64,000 bases of DNA. Source: CAZYSK01 sp964649415 (GTDB taxonomy: Bacteria; Chloroflexota; Anaerolineae; B4-G1). Where the stretch lies: contig CAZYSK010000011.1 of assembly GCA_964649415.1 (NCBI GenBank), positions 1 to 64,000 of the forward strand, read 5' to 3'. Position 1 is the stretch's first letter; each line of letters begins with the position of its first letter. A program made the position numbers and the translations under genes. Shown in pieces: positions 52,367 to 60,868 of this stretch. Below the pieces are notes generated by a model. It was not told the DNA's origin and did no database searches. It saw only the letters and a program-made list of their open reading frames with translations.

Positions 52367-53302
52367 TCAATCTGGCTCGTGCCCCTTGTTGATGATGAGC
52401 TGCCCCAGCGAGCGCACGGTCACATAGGGAACGTAACTGCGCGCCTGGGAACGGGCGTACGCGTCATCAATCTGCTCAGGGATGCGGGTGTAATCCACAG
52501 TCAGCACCAGTTTGCCCGCCGCCACCCACTGGTCAAGAGTCTCCTCACGCGCCGCCGTCCACTCAGGCGGGGAAGCCGTGTGGTCACGGGGATAGCCATA
52601 GTACAGATCCTCCACGCCGATGCCGGTGACCGTCTCCAGGTATTCGGGGAAGAGCAAGCCCAGTTCCTCCGCGTTCTGTGGAAACACGCCGAACCCAGGC
52701 TGACGCTTCCGCGCGTATTCCGCGAGGCCGATGACGAAATCGGACATCTCCTGGGCCGCCGTCTCCCGCCCCTGGTCCTCGTAGTACGCGTACGTGTCCA
52801 CCCGATCCAGGTACACGCCATCATAGCCCAGATCCAGAATGCGGTCAAGGTAGCTATCCGGCGAACCATAGATGATAGCCTGCCAGTCAGCGTCCCAATA
52901 GCGAACCCAATAGTCACCCGCCCAGTCGGGGTCAGGCTCGTCGAGCCAGGCAGGGGGGTTCTCGTACCACTCCCGCTGCCAGTAGAAACGGTAGTCCTCG
53001 GCCTGGCCAATGCTCATATAGCACAGGACGATCTTGTCCCCACCGGGACTGTGTTTGAGGTTCTTGATCACCTCGCGACTGCTGCCGGATGCCGCGATGC
53101 TCAGGACCAGGAGATCGTAGGCTGTCTCACCGATGCGCTCAGGTCGCGCGCGCTGCAACTGATAGAGAAAGTCGTTGACGGCTAGCCAATCAGGCGCGTT
53201 GGTACGGGACTCGTTGGATTCAGGCATGACGTGTGGAAGCGGGGCACAAGCACACAGAACCAAGACAATCACGGGCAGCAGTCGGACGCACCATCTCTCC
53301 AC
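52367..53302 (-). CDS. Endo-alpha-1,4-polygalactosaminidase-like lipoprotein (GH114-like)
   Basis: 311 residues. Lipoprotein signal: RLLPVIVLVLCACAP with the Cys near residue 19. The barrel is of the GH114 (TM1410/MJ1477) type: DLLVLSIAASGSS, VLCYMSIGQAEDYRFYW, DYWVRYWDADW, GYDGVYLDRVDTYAYYED and GFGVFPQNAEELG. GH114 cleaves alpha-1,4-linked galactosamine polymers. Outer-surface location fits upstream import genes. Confidence 0.85.
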   Translation of the reverse strand: MERWCVRLLPVIVLVLCACAPLPHVMPESNESRTNAPDWLAVNDFLYQLQRARPERIGETAYDLLVLSIAASGSSREVIKNLKHSPGGDKIVLCYMSIGQAEDYRFYWQREWYENPPAWLDEPDPDWAGDYWVRYWDADWQAIIYGSPDSYLDRILDLGYDGVYLDRVDTYAYYEDQGRETAAQEMSDFVIGLAEYARKRQPGFGVFPQNAEELGLLFPEYLETVTGIGVEDLYYGYPRDHTASPPEWTAAREETLDQWVAAGKLVLTVDYTRIPEQIDDAYARSQARSYVPYVTVRSLGQLIINKGHEPD

Positions 53303-53397
53303 TTTCTGCTCTCCATCGGATGTGTTTTATCCGCCCCCTGCCCTCTCGGTTCTGTGCCTGCCACCCGGCCTTCCGATTCCTCGCTACCTACCCCGCA

Positions 53398-54291
53398 TCA
53401 CTTCAAGCCCGTCATCGTCATGCCCTGGACGATCCAGCGCTGGAAGAAGAAATACACAATCAGGACGGGGATCACGAGCATCACCGTGGCTGCCATCTCG
53501 ACGTGAGGCCGGCGACCATGCTGGTCGGAATACCAACTCAGTATCACGGGCAGCGTGCGTTTCTCGAGCGTGGTGATGACCACCATGGGCCAAAGGTAGG
53601 AATTCCAATTCCCCATGAAGGTCAACGTGCCCAGCGTGGCCAAAGACGGCCCCAGTTGCGGTATCACAACGCGGGTGTAGATCTGCCACTCAGATGCGCC
53701 GTCAATGCGGGCGGCGTCCAGCAACTCATTGGGCAACGTCTCGATGAACTGCCGCATCATGAAGATGCCAAACGCATTTATGAAGCTGGTCAAGACCAGC
53801 CCCCACAACGTGTCAAGCAGGTGCAGCTTCACCAGGATCAGGTAACCCGGGATCATCGTCACCTGGCTGGGGATCATCATGGTCAGCAGGAAATAGCTGA
53901 AAAACACACGCTTGCCCCGAAACTCGTACTTGGCGAAGAGATAGCCCAGCAGCGAACTGGTGAAGAGATTGGTGAATACATTGAACACGGCAACGAAAAC
54001 GCTGTTGCCGTAGAGGCGCAGGAGCGGAAGGCGTGGGTCCTGTATGACTCTCAGGAAGTTCGCCAAGGTAGGCGCCTCGGGGAAGAACGTCGGTGGGATG
54101 CGGGCCATCTCGGTGGCCGTCTTGAACGCTGAGAAGATCATCCATATGAACGGCGTCAGGGTCATTGACAGCCCCACCAACAGAAAGAAGTAGAGCAAGA
54201 AACGTCCCAGGCCACGCCGGATAGCACCCAGGCCTTCTCCCCTTCGACTTCGAGGGGCAGGTGACTCATACGAGGGCGCAACAGTCGCCAT
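53398..54291 (-). CDS. Sugar ABC transporter permease, MalG type (pair 1)
   Basis: 297 residues from the ATG at 54289-54291, 1 nt from the partner stop. Six transmembrane helices and the cytoplasmic EAA loop (ARIDGASEWQIYTRVVIPQL). The first helix follows a short basic N-terminus. Close paralogue of the gene at 55311. Confidence 0.93.
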   Translation of the reverse strand: MATVAPSYESPAPRSRRGEGLGAIRRGLGRFLLYFFLLVGLSMTLTPFIWMIFSAFKTATEMARIPPTFFPEAPTLANFLRVIQDPRLPLLRLYGNSVFVAVFNVFTNLFTSSLLGYLFAKYEFRGKRVFFSYFLLTMMIPSQVTMIPGYLILVKLHLLDTLWGLVLTSFINAFGIFMMRQFIETLPNELLDAARIDGASEWQIYTRVVIPQLGPSLATLGTLTFMGNWNSYLWPMVVITTLEKRTLPVILSWYSDQHGRRPHVEMAATVMLVIPVLIVYFFFQRWIVQGMTMTGLK

Positions 54292-54292
54292 T

Positions 54293-55273
54293 TCAGTACT
54301 CCCACTCAGTACGCAGCACACGCATCTGGACCACGGTCACGATGACCACTGCCAGCAGCAACACGAAGGCAGCGGCGGCCGCCCATCCCATGCGTTGATA
54401 GCGAAAGGCATTCAGGTAGATGTCGAGCACCAAGACGCGAGTCTGATTGGCCGGGTTCCCGTCGTTGGTCATGACCTGGACGACGTCGAAGACTTGGAAC
54501 GAGGAGAGCATGGTCATCACACAGACAAACAGGAGCGTCGGCCGCAACAACGGCACCGTCACGCGGCTGAACACCTGCCAGGCGTTGGCGCCATCTATCG
54601 TCGCCGCCTCTTTGAGGTCCTGCGGGATACCTTGAAGCGCGGCCACGAAGATGACCATGTTGTACCCATAGTCCTGCCACAGGTAGGCCACGATGACCGA
54701 CCACATAGCCACAGAGACGCCCAGGAACTTGAGGCGGGGGTCGTTCAGCCAATAGACCGGGGAGCCGCCCAGGCCACGGATAGCGGCGTTCAGCAGACCC
54801 TGCTGAGGGTGATACAGGTGTCCCCACATCAGCGCCACGCCCACCGACGTAGTGACGACGGGCAAGAAGTAGATAGCGCGAAACATGCTCTTGAACCGCT
54901 CATCCACCGACTCGATGAGAGCCGCCAGCGGCAGCGTTATGAGCAGGTTCAGGGGAAGCACAGCGAAGGCGAAGATCAACGTGTTTCCCAGGCTGGTGCG
55001 GAACAGGCGCGACTCCAGTGTAACGCCCTCAATCATGTTGCGGAAGTGAGCCAATCCAACGAACGGATTGTTGCCACCCAGACCCAGGATGGGGCCGCCG
55101 CTACGCCCCGGACTGTACTCGAAGAACATCAGCGCAAAGGCCCACACGATAGACAGCAACGACAGCCCACCAGAATAGATGATCGTCGGAATCGAGACAC
55201 CGAGCACAAAGCGGCGCTGCCCGGCAGCGAGCCCTCCACGCCTCCTCCCACGCTTTGACGCACGAGCCCCCAT
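54293..55273 (-). CDS. Sugar ABC transporter permease, MalF type (pair 1)
   Basis: 326 residues from the ATG at 55271-55273 with AGGGGG upstream. Six helices; EAA loop EAATIDGANAWQVFSRVTV. GGNNPFVGLAHFRNM is conserved with the paralogue at 56192. Forms an inner-membrane channel with the MalG-type gene downstream. Confidence 0.93.
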   Translation of the reverse strand: MGARASKRGRRRGGLAAGQRRFVLGVSIPTIIYSGGLSLLSIVWAFALMFFEYSPGRSGGPILGLGGNNPFVGLAHFRNMIEGVTLESRLFRTSLGNTLIFAFAVLPLNLLITLPLAALIESVDERFKSMFRAIYFLPVVTTSVGVALMWGHLYHPQQGLLNAAIRGLGGSPVYWLNDPRLKFLGVSVAMWSVIVAYLWQDYGYNMVIFVAALQGIPQDLKEAATIDGANAWQVFSRVTVPLLRPTLLFVCVMTMLSSFQVFDVVQVMTNDGNPANQTRVLVLDIYLNAFRYQRMGWAAAAAFVLLLAVVIVTVVQMRVLRTEWEY

Positions 55274-55310
55274 GAAAGCCCCCTTTCGCGCATCCTCTTG
55301 CACCGTGGAC

Positions 55311-56189
55311 TTACTTGAACCCACTCAACGCGAACCCCTGTACGATCCAGCGCTGGAACGCGGCGTAGACAATCAGCACGGGGACGACAACCAGCACGCT
55401 CGCCGCCATGGTCAGGTCATAGCTCTGGTATTGCATGCCGCTGTACCAGGTAAGCATAATCGGCAGCGTGCGCCGCTCGTTGGACGTGATGACGACGAGC
55501 GGCCACAGGTAGTTGTTCCAGCGGAACATGAACGTCAGGATACCCAACGTCGCCAGAGCCGGCCCGAGCTGCGGTAGAATGACACGGAAGTAGATACCCC
55601 ATTCAGTGGCACCGTCAATGCGTCCCGCGTCCATCAACTCGGTGGGAATCCCCTCGATGAACTGCTTCATCATGAAGATGCCAAAGGCATCCACCGCCGC
55701 CGGCACGATCAGGCCCCACAGGGAGTCAATCAAGCCCAGTTTGGCCAAAATCAGGTAGCTGGGGATCATCAGCACCTGGAATGGGATCATCATCGTCGCC
55801 AATATGAAAGAGAACACAACGTTCTGGCCGAAGAAGCGATACTTGGCAAAGATGAAGCCGGCCAACGAACTGGTGAACAAGGTCAGGACGACCACGCTGA
55901 CCGCCACGATGATGCTGTTCAGATAGTAGCGCCCAATCGACACCAGCGGGTCGTTGAAGATAGTCTGGTAGTTGACCAGCGTCGGGTTCTCAGGGAAGAA
56001 CGACGGCGGGATGCGGATAATCTCACTGCTCGACTTGAAAGAGCCCAAGAACATCCACAGGAAGGGCAACAGCGTGGCCAAGCATCCAGCCACCAGGAGC
56101 ATGTGCAGCAGGATCTGCCCCATGTGACGGCGTATCCCTCTCACGCCAAAGGCGGGGCGTACCGAAGAAGCACGGATAGTAGTTGCCAT
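55311..56189 (-). CDS. Sugar ABC transporter permease, MalG type (pair 2)
   Basis: 292 residues from the ATG at 56187-56189. Six helices; EAA-type loop DAGRIDGATEWGIYFRVILP, with Asp-Ala-Gly in place of Glu-Ala-Ala. Shares most residues with the gene at 53398, for instance the end RWIVQGFALSGFK against RWIVQGMTMTGLK. Confidence 0.93.
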   Translation of the reverse strand: MATTIRASSVRPAFGVRGIRRHMGQILLHMLLVAGCLATLLPFLWMFLGSFKSSSEIIRIPPSFFPENPTLVNYQTIFNDPLVSIGRYYLNSIIVAVSVVVLTLFTSSLAGFIFAKYRFFGQNVVFSFILATMMIPFQVLMIPSYLILAKLGLIDSLWGLIVPAAVDAFGIFMMKQFIEGIPTELMDAGRIDGATEWGIYFRVILPQLGPALATLGILTFMFRWNNYLWPLVVITSNERRTLPIMLTWYSGMQYQSYDLTMAASVLVVVPVLIVYAAFQRWIVQGFALSGFK

Positions 56190-56191
56190 GT

Positions 56192-57178
56192 CTAATACTC
56201 CCATTGCGTGCGCAGCAGCCGCATCTGAACGACAGTGACGATCAGAACGACCAGGAACAGGATCAGTGCCTCGGCACCGGCCCAGCCCATGCGTTGAAAG
56301 CGGAACGCGCTCAGGTAGATATCCAGCACCAACACGCGCGCCTGGTCCTGGGGCCTGCCGTTCTCCGTCATGACCTGGATGATGTCGAACACTTGAAAGG
56401 ACGAGAGCATCGTCATCACGCAGACGAAAAGCAACGTGGGACGTAGCAGCGGGAGCGTGACGCGCCAGAACACCTGCCAGATATTCGCGCCATCAACGAC
56501 CGCCGCCTCCCTGAAGTCCTTCGGGATGCCCTGCAGCGCCGCGATGAAGATGACCAGGTTATACCCCATGTCCTGCCACAAGTAGGTGAAGATGATCGCC
56601 CACAGGGCCAGAGGCACGCCAAAATAGAACGCGCGTGGGTTGGAGAGCCATATCTGTGGGGACAGCCCAACTGTCTTGAGGATCATGTTGAACAGGCCCC
56701 GCTGCGGGTGGTAGAGGTATCCCCAGATCAACGCCACGCCGACCGAGGAGGTAACCGTGGGCAGGAAGTAGATGAAGCGGAAGACGGTCTTGAGACGCGA
56801 CTTGACTGCCTCGATCGCCACCGCAAGGGGAATAGTAATGGCCAGGTTCAACGGCAGCACCAGGAAGGCAAACATAAGCGTGGTCTTCAGGCTCGTGCGG
56901 AACTTCTGCGCTTCTGGCGAGGTGCTAAGCATATTGGCGAAGTGACCCAGGCCAACGAAAGGGTTGTCCCCACCCAGCCCCAACAGCGGCCCCCCGACGC
57001 GCGTAGGGGCATACTCAAAGAATGAAAGCAGCATCGCCCAGATCATGGGAAAGAGAGTCCAAAACACCATGTATAGCATAAGCGGCGTGAGGGCACTGGC
57101 AACGAACAAGCCTTGCCCCCGGCTACCGCCGCCCCGGTTACGACGTCTGCTTCTATTCGCCCTGACAGGAAGTCTCAT
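56192..57178 (-). CDS. Sugar ABC transporter permease, MalF type (pair 2)
   Basis: 328 residues. Six helices; EAA loop EAAVVDGANIWQVFWRVTL. Paralogue of the gene at 54293. Follows the binding-protein gene after a hairpin. No ATPase gene is in the operon, so a shared MsmK/MalK-like ATPase elsewhere is implied. Confidence 0.93.
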   Translation of the reverse strand: MRLPVRANRSRRRNRGGGSRGQGLFVASALTPLMLYMVFWTLFPMIWAMLLSFFEYAPTRVGGPLLGLGGDNPFVGLGHFANMLSTSPEAQKFRTSLKTTLMFAFLVLPLNLAITIPLAVAIEAVKSRLKTVFRFIYFLPTVTSSVGVALIWGYLYHPQRGLFNMILKTVGLSPQIWLSNPRAFYFGVPLALWAIIFTYLWQDMGYNLVIFIAALQGIPKDFREAAVVDGANIWQVFWRVTLPLLRPTLLFVCVMTMLSSFQVFDIIQVMTENGRPQDQARVLVLDIYLSAFRFQRMGWAGAEALILFLVVLIVTVVQMRLLRTQWEY

Positions 57179-57196
57179 AGCGCACTCCTTAGAGGC

Positions 57197-57240
57197 GCAG
57201 CCTGGGTGGGGGCCGAAGGCCAGCCACCCACCCAGCCTGC
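57197..57240. other. Intra-operon hairpin between binding protein and permeases
   Basis: GCAGCCTGGGTGGG (57197-57210) pairs with the complement of 57227-57240 with one mismatch (14-bp stem). There is no T-run. Hairpins in this spot usually stabilise the mRNA of the binding protein over the permeases. Confidence 0.6.
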
Positions 57241-57270
57241 ACTAGTCGAAGGTACCTATTCGAACACGTG

Positions 57271-58581
57271 CTAATCGAACATGGCGTTGGATTCTGTGTC
57301 TATCGCGTCCAACGCTTCGTCTATGGTCTCCGTCTCCTGGAGCGCACCCAGGATGTGCGGGTAGACGATATCATACCAGAAGAGGTCCCGATCCGGAAGC
57401 GGGCCGACGTAGCTGCCGTAGTCGAGAACCTGCAGGCTGGCTTCGACCCAGGGGGTTTCCTCGAGCAGCGTGGGATCGGCCGCCACGGACTTGAGCGCGG
57501 GGACGGTGCCAGTCCCGATGTTCCAGAACTTGGCGTTGTCCGCGTTAGTTGTGGCAAACTTGACGAACTCCCAGGCCATCTCCGGGTGCTCGCAGTTGGG
57601 CGATACCAACTTGCCCCATCCTGCGTCAGCGGCGAAGTAGTGCTTGTCGCCCGCGTAGTTGGGGATCGGGAGATAGTCAAATTCCATATCGGTGTATTCC
57701 TCCAACCCTACAGGGACGATCCACGGGCCGATGAAGCCGATGGCCACCTGGTTGCTGAAGAAGGAATCGCCGACCCAGTTGCTCTCTCCGTTGAACAGGA
57801 ACGCATCCGTCACGCCCTGATCCACCCACGACTTCATGTCCTGCAAGGTCTCCTTGGCCTCCGGCGTGTTGAAGTCCATCCCACTGCCGTCGGCTTTCCA
57901 GTACTCACCGCCGCGCTGCAGGATGCCGGCCAGGAACTGGAAGGCCAGACCGTCACCGGAGACGAAGTGGAAGCCGGAGACGTTCATCACGTCGCCATCG
58001 GACTGAGCCAGTTGTTGTGCGTCGGACAGAAGGTCCGTCATAGAGCCCCAAGTCGGGGGGTAGTCCAGACCCGCGGCCTCATACATGGCCGGATTGACCA
58101 GCACAGCGCCGTTCTCGATGTTGAACTCGTTGGGCAGGCCGTACAGCTTACCATTGCAGTAGTACCCGTCAAGCGGCGCCGCGTAGAACTGCTCCTTGGC
58201 CTCCGGATAGGAAAGCACACTCTCGGGCATCTCGGCCAAGCGGTCGGCATAGGAGCAGACCCAAGAGCCAAACATCTCCATGATGTCGCCCTCTGTGCCC
58301 GCCGGCATGGACGTCTGCAGCGTCTGGATGAAGAGGTCATACTCGAAGCTCTCCAACTTGATGGTGACGTTGGGATGCTCGGCCTCGAAACGCTTGATGA
58401 TCTCCTCGTTAGCCGCGATGAAGGCCGGGTTTTGGTGCATCCAGAAGCGCAACTCGATCTGCTCCTCGCCCTCCGCCTCCTCCGCTGGGGCGGGCTCCTC
58501 GACCGGCGCCGGCTGCCCGCAAGCCGCCAGGCTGAGAATCAGCACCAAGGCCAGCAGTCCAAATAACATTCTCTTGCTCAT
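57271..58581 (-). CDS. Sugar ABC transporter substrate-binding lipoprotein
   Basis: 436 residues from the ATG at 58579-58581 with GAGGAGG 6 nt upstream. Lipobox LAAC, Cys near residue 21, followed by an acidic Pro-rich linker. The extracellular solute-binding type 1 fold: ELRFWMHQNPAF, YYCNGKLYGLPNEF, GDGLAFQFLAGIL, FIGPWIVPVG. Only one binding protein serves two permease pairs. Ligand inferred as a galactosamine oligosaccharide. Confidence 0.93.
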   Translation of the reverse strand: MSKRMLFGLLALVLILSLAACGQPAPVEEPAPAEEAEGEEQIELRFWMHQNPAFIAANEEIIKRFEAEHPNVTIKLESFEYDLFIQTLQTSMPAGTEGDIMEMFGSWVCSYADRLAEMPESVLSYPEAKEQFYAAPLDGYYCNGKLYGLPNEFNIENGAVLVNPAMYEAAGLDYPPTWGSMTDLLSDAQQLAQSDGDVMNVSGFHFVSGDGLAFQFLAGILQRGGEYWKADGSGMDFNTPEAKETLQDMKSWVDQGVTDAFLFNGESNWVGDSFFSNQVAIGFIGPWIVPVGLEEYTDMEFDYLPIPNYAGDKHYFAADAGWGKLVSPNCEHPEMAWEFVKFATTNADNAKFWNIGTGTVPALKSVAADPTLLEETPWVEASLQVLDYGSYVGPLPDRDLFWYDIVYPHILGALQETETIDEALDAIDTESNAMFD

Positions 58582-58775
58582 CTCATTCCTCCTCATAGGT
58601 TTCGTTGAGATAGTCACATCTAGACTCGCAATTCACCTTCCAGCATACACGGATTGTTCCCATTCGCCTGAAATACCCCGGCACCACCTCCTCTCTCTAC
58701 CATCGCAGCACAGGCTGGTCGGGCGATGTGCCCGTGAACACAGCGCGCACCACGGGTGACATCATAGTCCCCAGT

Positions 58776-59825
58776 TCACAATTCTACGACTGCCTCCAAG
58801 TTATGCGGCCGGTCTGGATTCAGGCCCTTCGCTATCGCACGGTGGTAGGCCAGTCGCTGGCCAACAGGAAGGTAGAGCGGACCGCGCTCCCACTCGCTCA
58901 AGCCGCTGCGCAGTTCAACGACGTCATCAGGCCGCCAGCCTGAGAAGGCTGATGCGTCGTCGATCAACGCCAACGTGCGAGCTCCCAGGCCTTGCATGTC
59001 TTTGAGCACGCGTAGTTCCTCCGCCAGACCCGTGTCGGACAGGAAACTCACCACCAACGTAGACTCATCCACCATGGACATCGGTCCATGGCGAAACTCC
59101 AGGGGATGGTAGGACTCGGAATGGGAGAGCGTCATCTCCTTGGTCTTGAGCATGATCTCGCTGGCTAATCCGTACAAAGGTCCCGCGCCGAGGAAGAAGA
59201 AACGCGAGATGTCCAAATCCGCGCCCCGCATCTGGAGCCGGTCCCCCAGTCGCCCCACCAGGCCCTCCAGCATATCGGGGAGACCGCCAAGCCGCCCCAC
59301 TACCTCGTCATCGCGAGATAGCGTCCCCGTCAGTGCCAGGATAAGCAGCAGCATGCTGGTGAAGGAACGTGTCTGCGCAATTGAATCCTCCCACGCGTCG
59401 GGGGCCACCAGCGCGAAATCGGCCTGCCGGGCCAACGGGCTGTCCGGGTAGCACGTGACGGCCAAGACCGGCCCGCCGTTCACCGCCCGGAACCGTTCCA
59501 ATGCACGCAGCGTCTCTGTCGTCGTGCCAGAGCGAGACACAGCAAGAAGAAGCGTCTCGCCAGCGGGCACAGCATAGGGGAAGAGCCACAGCTCGGAGGC
59601 AGGAAAGGCACGGGCAGGGAGACCAACCGAATGCGTGAGCGTGGTGGCGGCGGTGTGGGCCAGATAGTGCGTCGAGCCACAGCCAATGACTGTCACCCCA
59701 TCGAATTCACGTGCGGCCAAGAACTCCTGCAACTGCGCCCGTACCGACTCAAATGCCTCAAGTGTGGCACGCCAGACAGCCGGCTGGCTGGCGATTTCGC
59801 GCCAGGTATGCGATCCTTGCTCCAT
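58776..59825 (-). CDS. SIS-domain sugar isomerase/deaminase, AgaS-like
   Basis: 349 residues from the ATG at 59823-59825 with GGAGGATAGG upstream. Two SIS domains: GCGSTHYLAHTAATTL with SRSGTTTETLRAL, then FLGAGPLYGLASEIMLKTKE with ESYHPLEFRHGPMSM. This pattern fits AgaS (galactosamine-6-phosphate deaminase/isomerase, giving tagatose-6-phosphate) better than GlmS or KdsD. With the aldolases and kinase downstream it closes the galactosamine route. Confidence 0.82.
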   Translation of the reverse strand: MEQGSHTWREIASQPAVWRATLEAFESVRAQLQEFLAAREFDGVTVIGCGSTHYLAHTAATTLTHSVGLPARAFPASELWLFPYAVPAGETLLLAVSRSGTTTETLRALERFRAVNGGPVLAVTCYPDSPLARQADFALVAPDAWEDSIAQTRSFTSMLLLILALTGTLSRDDEVVGRLGGLPDMLEGLVGRLGDRLQMRGADLDISRFFFLGAGPLYGLASEIMLKTKEMTLSHSESYHPLEFRHGPMSMVDESTLVVSFLSDTGLAEELRVLKDMQGLGARTLALIDDASAFSGWRPDDVVELRSGLSEWERGPLYLPVGQRLAYHRAIAKGLNPDRPHNLEAVVEL

Positions 59826-59884
59826 CCTATCCTCCTGACTATTACTGCCGGATTGGGACAATCCGCGCTATCTTGTGCTACGAT

Positions 59885-60658
59885 TCACTCTGCCACGATC
59901 ACTTGGATGCCCAGCCCCCGCAGGTGGTCCAGAAACGCCAGATCTGCGTCTTTGTCCGTCACCAACGTGGTCATCCGCTCCACAGGGGCGATATAGGCAG
60001 AGGCAGCCTTGCCGAATTTGCAGTGATCGGCCACTACAATCAGCTCTGGGGCCATCTCGATAATCGTGCGATCAGTCATCACCTCCGGCAGATAGTCGTT
60101 GGTCATGCCGTCGTCCAGGCTGATAGCTCGCATCCCCACGATCACCTTGTCCACCCGCACCTCACGCAGGGACTGCTCGGCGATATGTCCCACCAGTGAG
60201 AGCTCGGACGCGCGCATCATGCCGCCGGTGACCACAACCGTCACTCCCTGGACAGTGGCGAGCTCGGTGGCGATGTTGAGGGCGTTCGTGACCACGGTCA
60301 ATTCCTTGCGGTCCGCCAGGTGGCGCACGATATAGGCGGTTGTCGTACCAGAGCCGATGAATACCGCATCACCATCGCCGATCAACGCCGCCGCGGCACG
60401 GCCAATAGCCTCTTTGGGATCCCGCGCCTCGGCCATGCGCTGGATCACGGGTGGCTCAGGCGGCGCAGGCGTCGCTACAACCGCCCCACCGTGAGCCCGC
60501 TGCAACGCGCCCTGGGCAGCCAGATCGCGCAGGTCGCGCCGGATGGTGACCTCACTGACGCCAAAGCGTTGGCTCAACTCGGAGACAGCGACCTGGCGGT
60601 TGTCTCGCGCGATCTCCAGGATCTGTTGTTGACGGTCTTCCTTCAGTTGAACAGTCAT
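59885..60658 (-). CDS. DeoR-family transcriptional repressor
   Basis: 257 residues from the ATG at 60656-60658 (GGGGGAGTT upstream). N-terminal helix-turn-helix VAVSELSQRFGVSEVTIRRD and LRDLAAQGALQRAHGGAVV; C-terminal sugar-phosphate sensor GSGTTTAYIVRHL, TNALNIATEL, VVTGGMMRASELSLVG and ADHCKFGK. It is the first gene from its own promoter and probably represses the whole downstream operon until tagatose-6-phosphate or similar accumulates. Confidence 0.93.
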   Translation of the reverse strand: MTVQLKEDRQQQILEIARDNRQVAVSELSQRFGVSEVTIRRDLRDLAAQGALQRAHGGAVVATPAPPEPPVIQRMAEARDPKEAIGRAAAALIGDGDAVFIGSGTTTAYIVRHLADRKELTVVTNALNIATELATVQGVTVVVTGGMMRASELSLVGHIAEQSLREVRVDKVIVGMRAISLDDGMTNDYLPEVMTDRTIIEMAPELIVVADHCKFGKAASAYIAPVERMTTLVTDKDADLAFLDHLRGLGIQVIVAE

Positions 60659-60804
60659 AACTCCCCCGCTCTTCCCCCCCCCAAAACATACATGTCCGCA
60701 GACCCAACGGGTTCCCACGCCAGGAACCAATGTCCGAGATCGGTTGGGGTTCGAACTACGCCATAAGCCAAGGGGCAACCATATATGAAACTTACGGCAC
60801 GAGT

Positions 60805-60833
60805 ATTCTATCATAATCAATCACATATGTCAA
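60805..60833 (-). promoter_or_regulatory. Promoter of the galactosamine-utilisation operon
   Basis: On the minus strand TTGACA (60828-60833), 17-nt spacer, TAGAAT (60805-60810). The spacer contains TGATTGATTATGA, a repeat-like AT stretch that could be the DeoR operator. A 5' leader of about 140 nt (to the ATG at 60658) follows, without obvious structure. Confidence 0.75.
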
Positions 60834-60868
60834 CGGTTGTGATCAAATTCGTTCGCATCAGAACACCG

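Noticed and set aside
57268..58566. Plus-strand frame of 432 codons opposite the binding protein.
   Set aside because: The minus strand has the lipobox, Shine-Dalgarno and family motifs; the plus frame has none.
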